Assembly (NCBI GenBank): GCA_021772675.1
Contig: JAJFLO010000320.1
Coordinates: forward strand, 1-34,033
Length of the DNA: 34,033 nucleotides
From: Verrucomicrobiota bacterium
GTDB lineage: Bacteria; Verrucomicrobiota; Lentisphaeria; JABSQK01; JAJFLO01
Reading direction: 5' to 3'
The notes beneath the pieces are model-generated. The model searched no databases and was not told the origin of the DNA. It saw only the letters and a list, made by a program, of their open reading frames with translations. Position 1 is the stretch's first letter, and every line of letters starts with the position of its first letter. The translations under genes and the position numbers were made by a program. Below are positions 33,475 through 34,033 of the stretch, one piece after another.

Positions 33475-33669
33475 TTGGCCCGATTAATTTATACGGTTTC
33501 GTTACGAGAGTGCTTAGCTTGCTTTAGGTCAATGAGTTATTGAGGTTCAGGAGGCGAAGGAATAGTGAACTATTTCCAGTATTCGAGTTCTTCATAACTC
33601 ACTTAGATGAAGTGAAGTATGCGTCCTGCTGGACAGCAGAATAGAAGCCGGATGAATTAATCAGGTTAG
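33475..33669 (+). repeat. Foldback (MITE-like) element, copy D
   Basis: Element 33479-33665 (187 bp). It aligns with the reverse complement of copy A over nearly its whole length (TTTCGTTACGAGAGTGCTTAG, with one base different; AATGAGTTAT; GGAATAGTGAACTATTTC; GTTCTTCATAACTC; GCCGGATGAATTAATCAGG). The left end (CCCGATTAATTTAT) has drifted from the right end. Flanks are TTGG and TTAG, a degraded duplication. Confidence 0.86.
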
Positions 33670-33903
33670 ATTATTATTGACTGATTTGATTTAACATTAA
33701 GCTTGGAGTCCTGCCTATCCAGGCAGGATCAGCGACTGCTATATCGTCGTCAGTAAAATTTGGACGTTGGTAACGACGTCACTCCAGCAATTGCAGGAAA
33801 GTCCAAGTTTTGTATTGATGGTAATGGCACTAAGGTAAGGATTTTCGTTGGAGTTCACTGCTTTAGCTGTGCTGACTTGCGCGTCCGAATACAAACATAT
33901 CTA

Positions 33904-33937
33904 GATTTGATCTTACTTCTTTTCGTGAGATCAAATC
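33904..33937. repeat. Perfect 10-bp inverted repeat
   Basis: GATTTGATCT (33904-33913) and AGATCAAATC (33928-33937) pair perfectly around a 14-base loop. They are followed directly by CTTGTTGAACAAG, a second small palindrome. Purpose unknown; no adjacent gene is visible within the window. Confidence 0.5.
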
Positions 33938-34033
33938 CTTGTTGAACAAGTCCGGGCCTTGGATATAGGGTATTGAATCGGGAAACTGATCGACGTTAAT
34001 TGTCCGAGCTAGTCAGACAAAAGTGTATGGGAC

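Larger units (their letters stand above)
33269..34033. other. Gene-free right end with repeats
   Basis: No supported gene over 765 bp. Contents: TGCGTTGAGG then TGTCCGGTTTCAG at 33331-33353; half-copies of the GGAGTTCA repeat at 33376-33400 and 33847-33871; foldback copy D (33475-33669); a small perfect hairpin TCCTGCCT/AGGCAGGA at 33709-33728; and a 10-bp-stem hairpin at 33904-33937. The open frame at 33760-33945 crosses a repeat half-copy and looks like chance. Confidence 0.65.

Noticed and set aside
33760..33945. Rightward 61-aa open frame at the right end
   Set aside because: It crosses a repeat half-copy and a hairpin arm, and has no family features.
1..34033. CRISPR array, tRNA or rRNA genes, and defence or phage systems
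   Set aside because: I saw no regularly spaced short repeats, no tRNA-like T-arm in a cloverleaf context, no rRNA sequence, and no nuclease/helicase or phage-structural gene cluster. The repeats present are single dispersed foldbacks.

Overview
The window is 34 kb of AT-rich bacterial chromosome, roughly 35-40% GC by eye. It carries about 28 protein genes, mostly housekeeping, and no rRNA, tRNA, CRISPR or intact insertion sequence that I can recognise. The host is Gram-negative-like and walled: it has a type II/IV pseudopilin, PBP2/MreD, an FtsB-like protein, and O-antigen/capsule-type sugar genes. Several proteins look like those of the PVC superphylum (Lentisphaerota/Kiritimatiellota/Verrucomicrobiota/Planctomycetota). 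These are a chlorite-dismutase-family protein with a His-Asp-Ile-Arg then Asn-Asp-Asn-Asp-Phe stretch, an FHA-GAF histidine kinase, and a prepilin with FTLIE but no Gly before the cleavage site. Placement is an inference from memory and is tentative. The cell-wall genes fit Lentisphaerota- or Verrucomicrobiota-like bacteria better than classical Planctomycetes.

Layout. 1-312 holds a broken coding remnant, followed by a gene-free stretch. 968-2208 is hisI-hisG (first and middle steps of histidine synthesis). A 240-bp block of about 14% GC separates these from a leftward set: lpd, a GspG-like pseudopilin, comM, tmk and holB (8564 down to 2574). A divergent promoter with perfect -35/-10 hexamers starts an Fe-S cluster set (A-type carrier, an unknown 75-aa protein, Nfu scaffold; 8830-10045). 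Then come a GT4 glycosyltransferase, an 850-bp repeat-filled gap, mreD-mrdA (elongation) facing ftsB (division), and a soluble FHA-GAF histidine kinase. Next are ymdB-nrdR plus a coupled gene whose N-terminus looks like an ATP-cone, followed by ridA and xth. The biotin genes bioA-bioD-bioB-bioF all read leftward, with a repeat element between bioB and bioF. Divergent from bioA is a sugar module: DegT aminotransferase, PglC-type phosphoglycosyl transferase and a membrane-bound 4,6-dehydratase. These three could make and lipid-load a 4-amino-4,6-dideoxy-HexNAc. The right end has the chlorite-dismutase-family protein, a response regulator with its membrane histidine kinase, and a 53-aa rubredoxin.

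Most notable non-genic content. Four copies of a foldback element of about 175-197 bp lie in intergenic gaps (443-647, 21531-21713, 32639-32826, 33475-33669). Each has CCTG...CAGG inverted ends, and each is flanked by what look like 4-bp YTAG duplications (one flank of one copy is imperfect). They form two subfamilies. One copy carries a 21-bp insertion exactly at its apex. This looks like a MITE family moved by a transposase that is not in the window. Other hairpin repeats (11620-11702, 11799-11890, 32869-33055) and a degenerate dispersed motif cluster in the same gaps. Functional calls rest on motifs read by eye; no database search was run.
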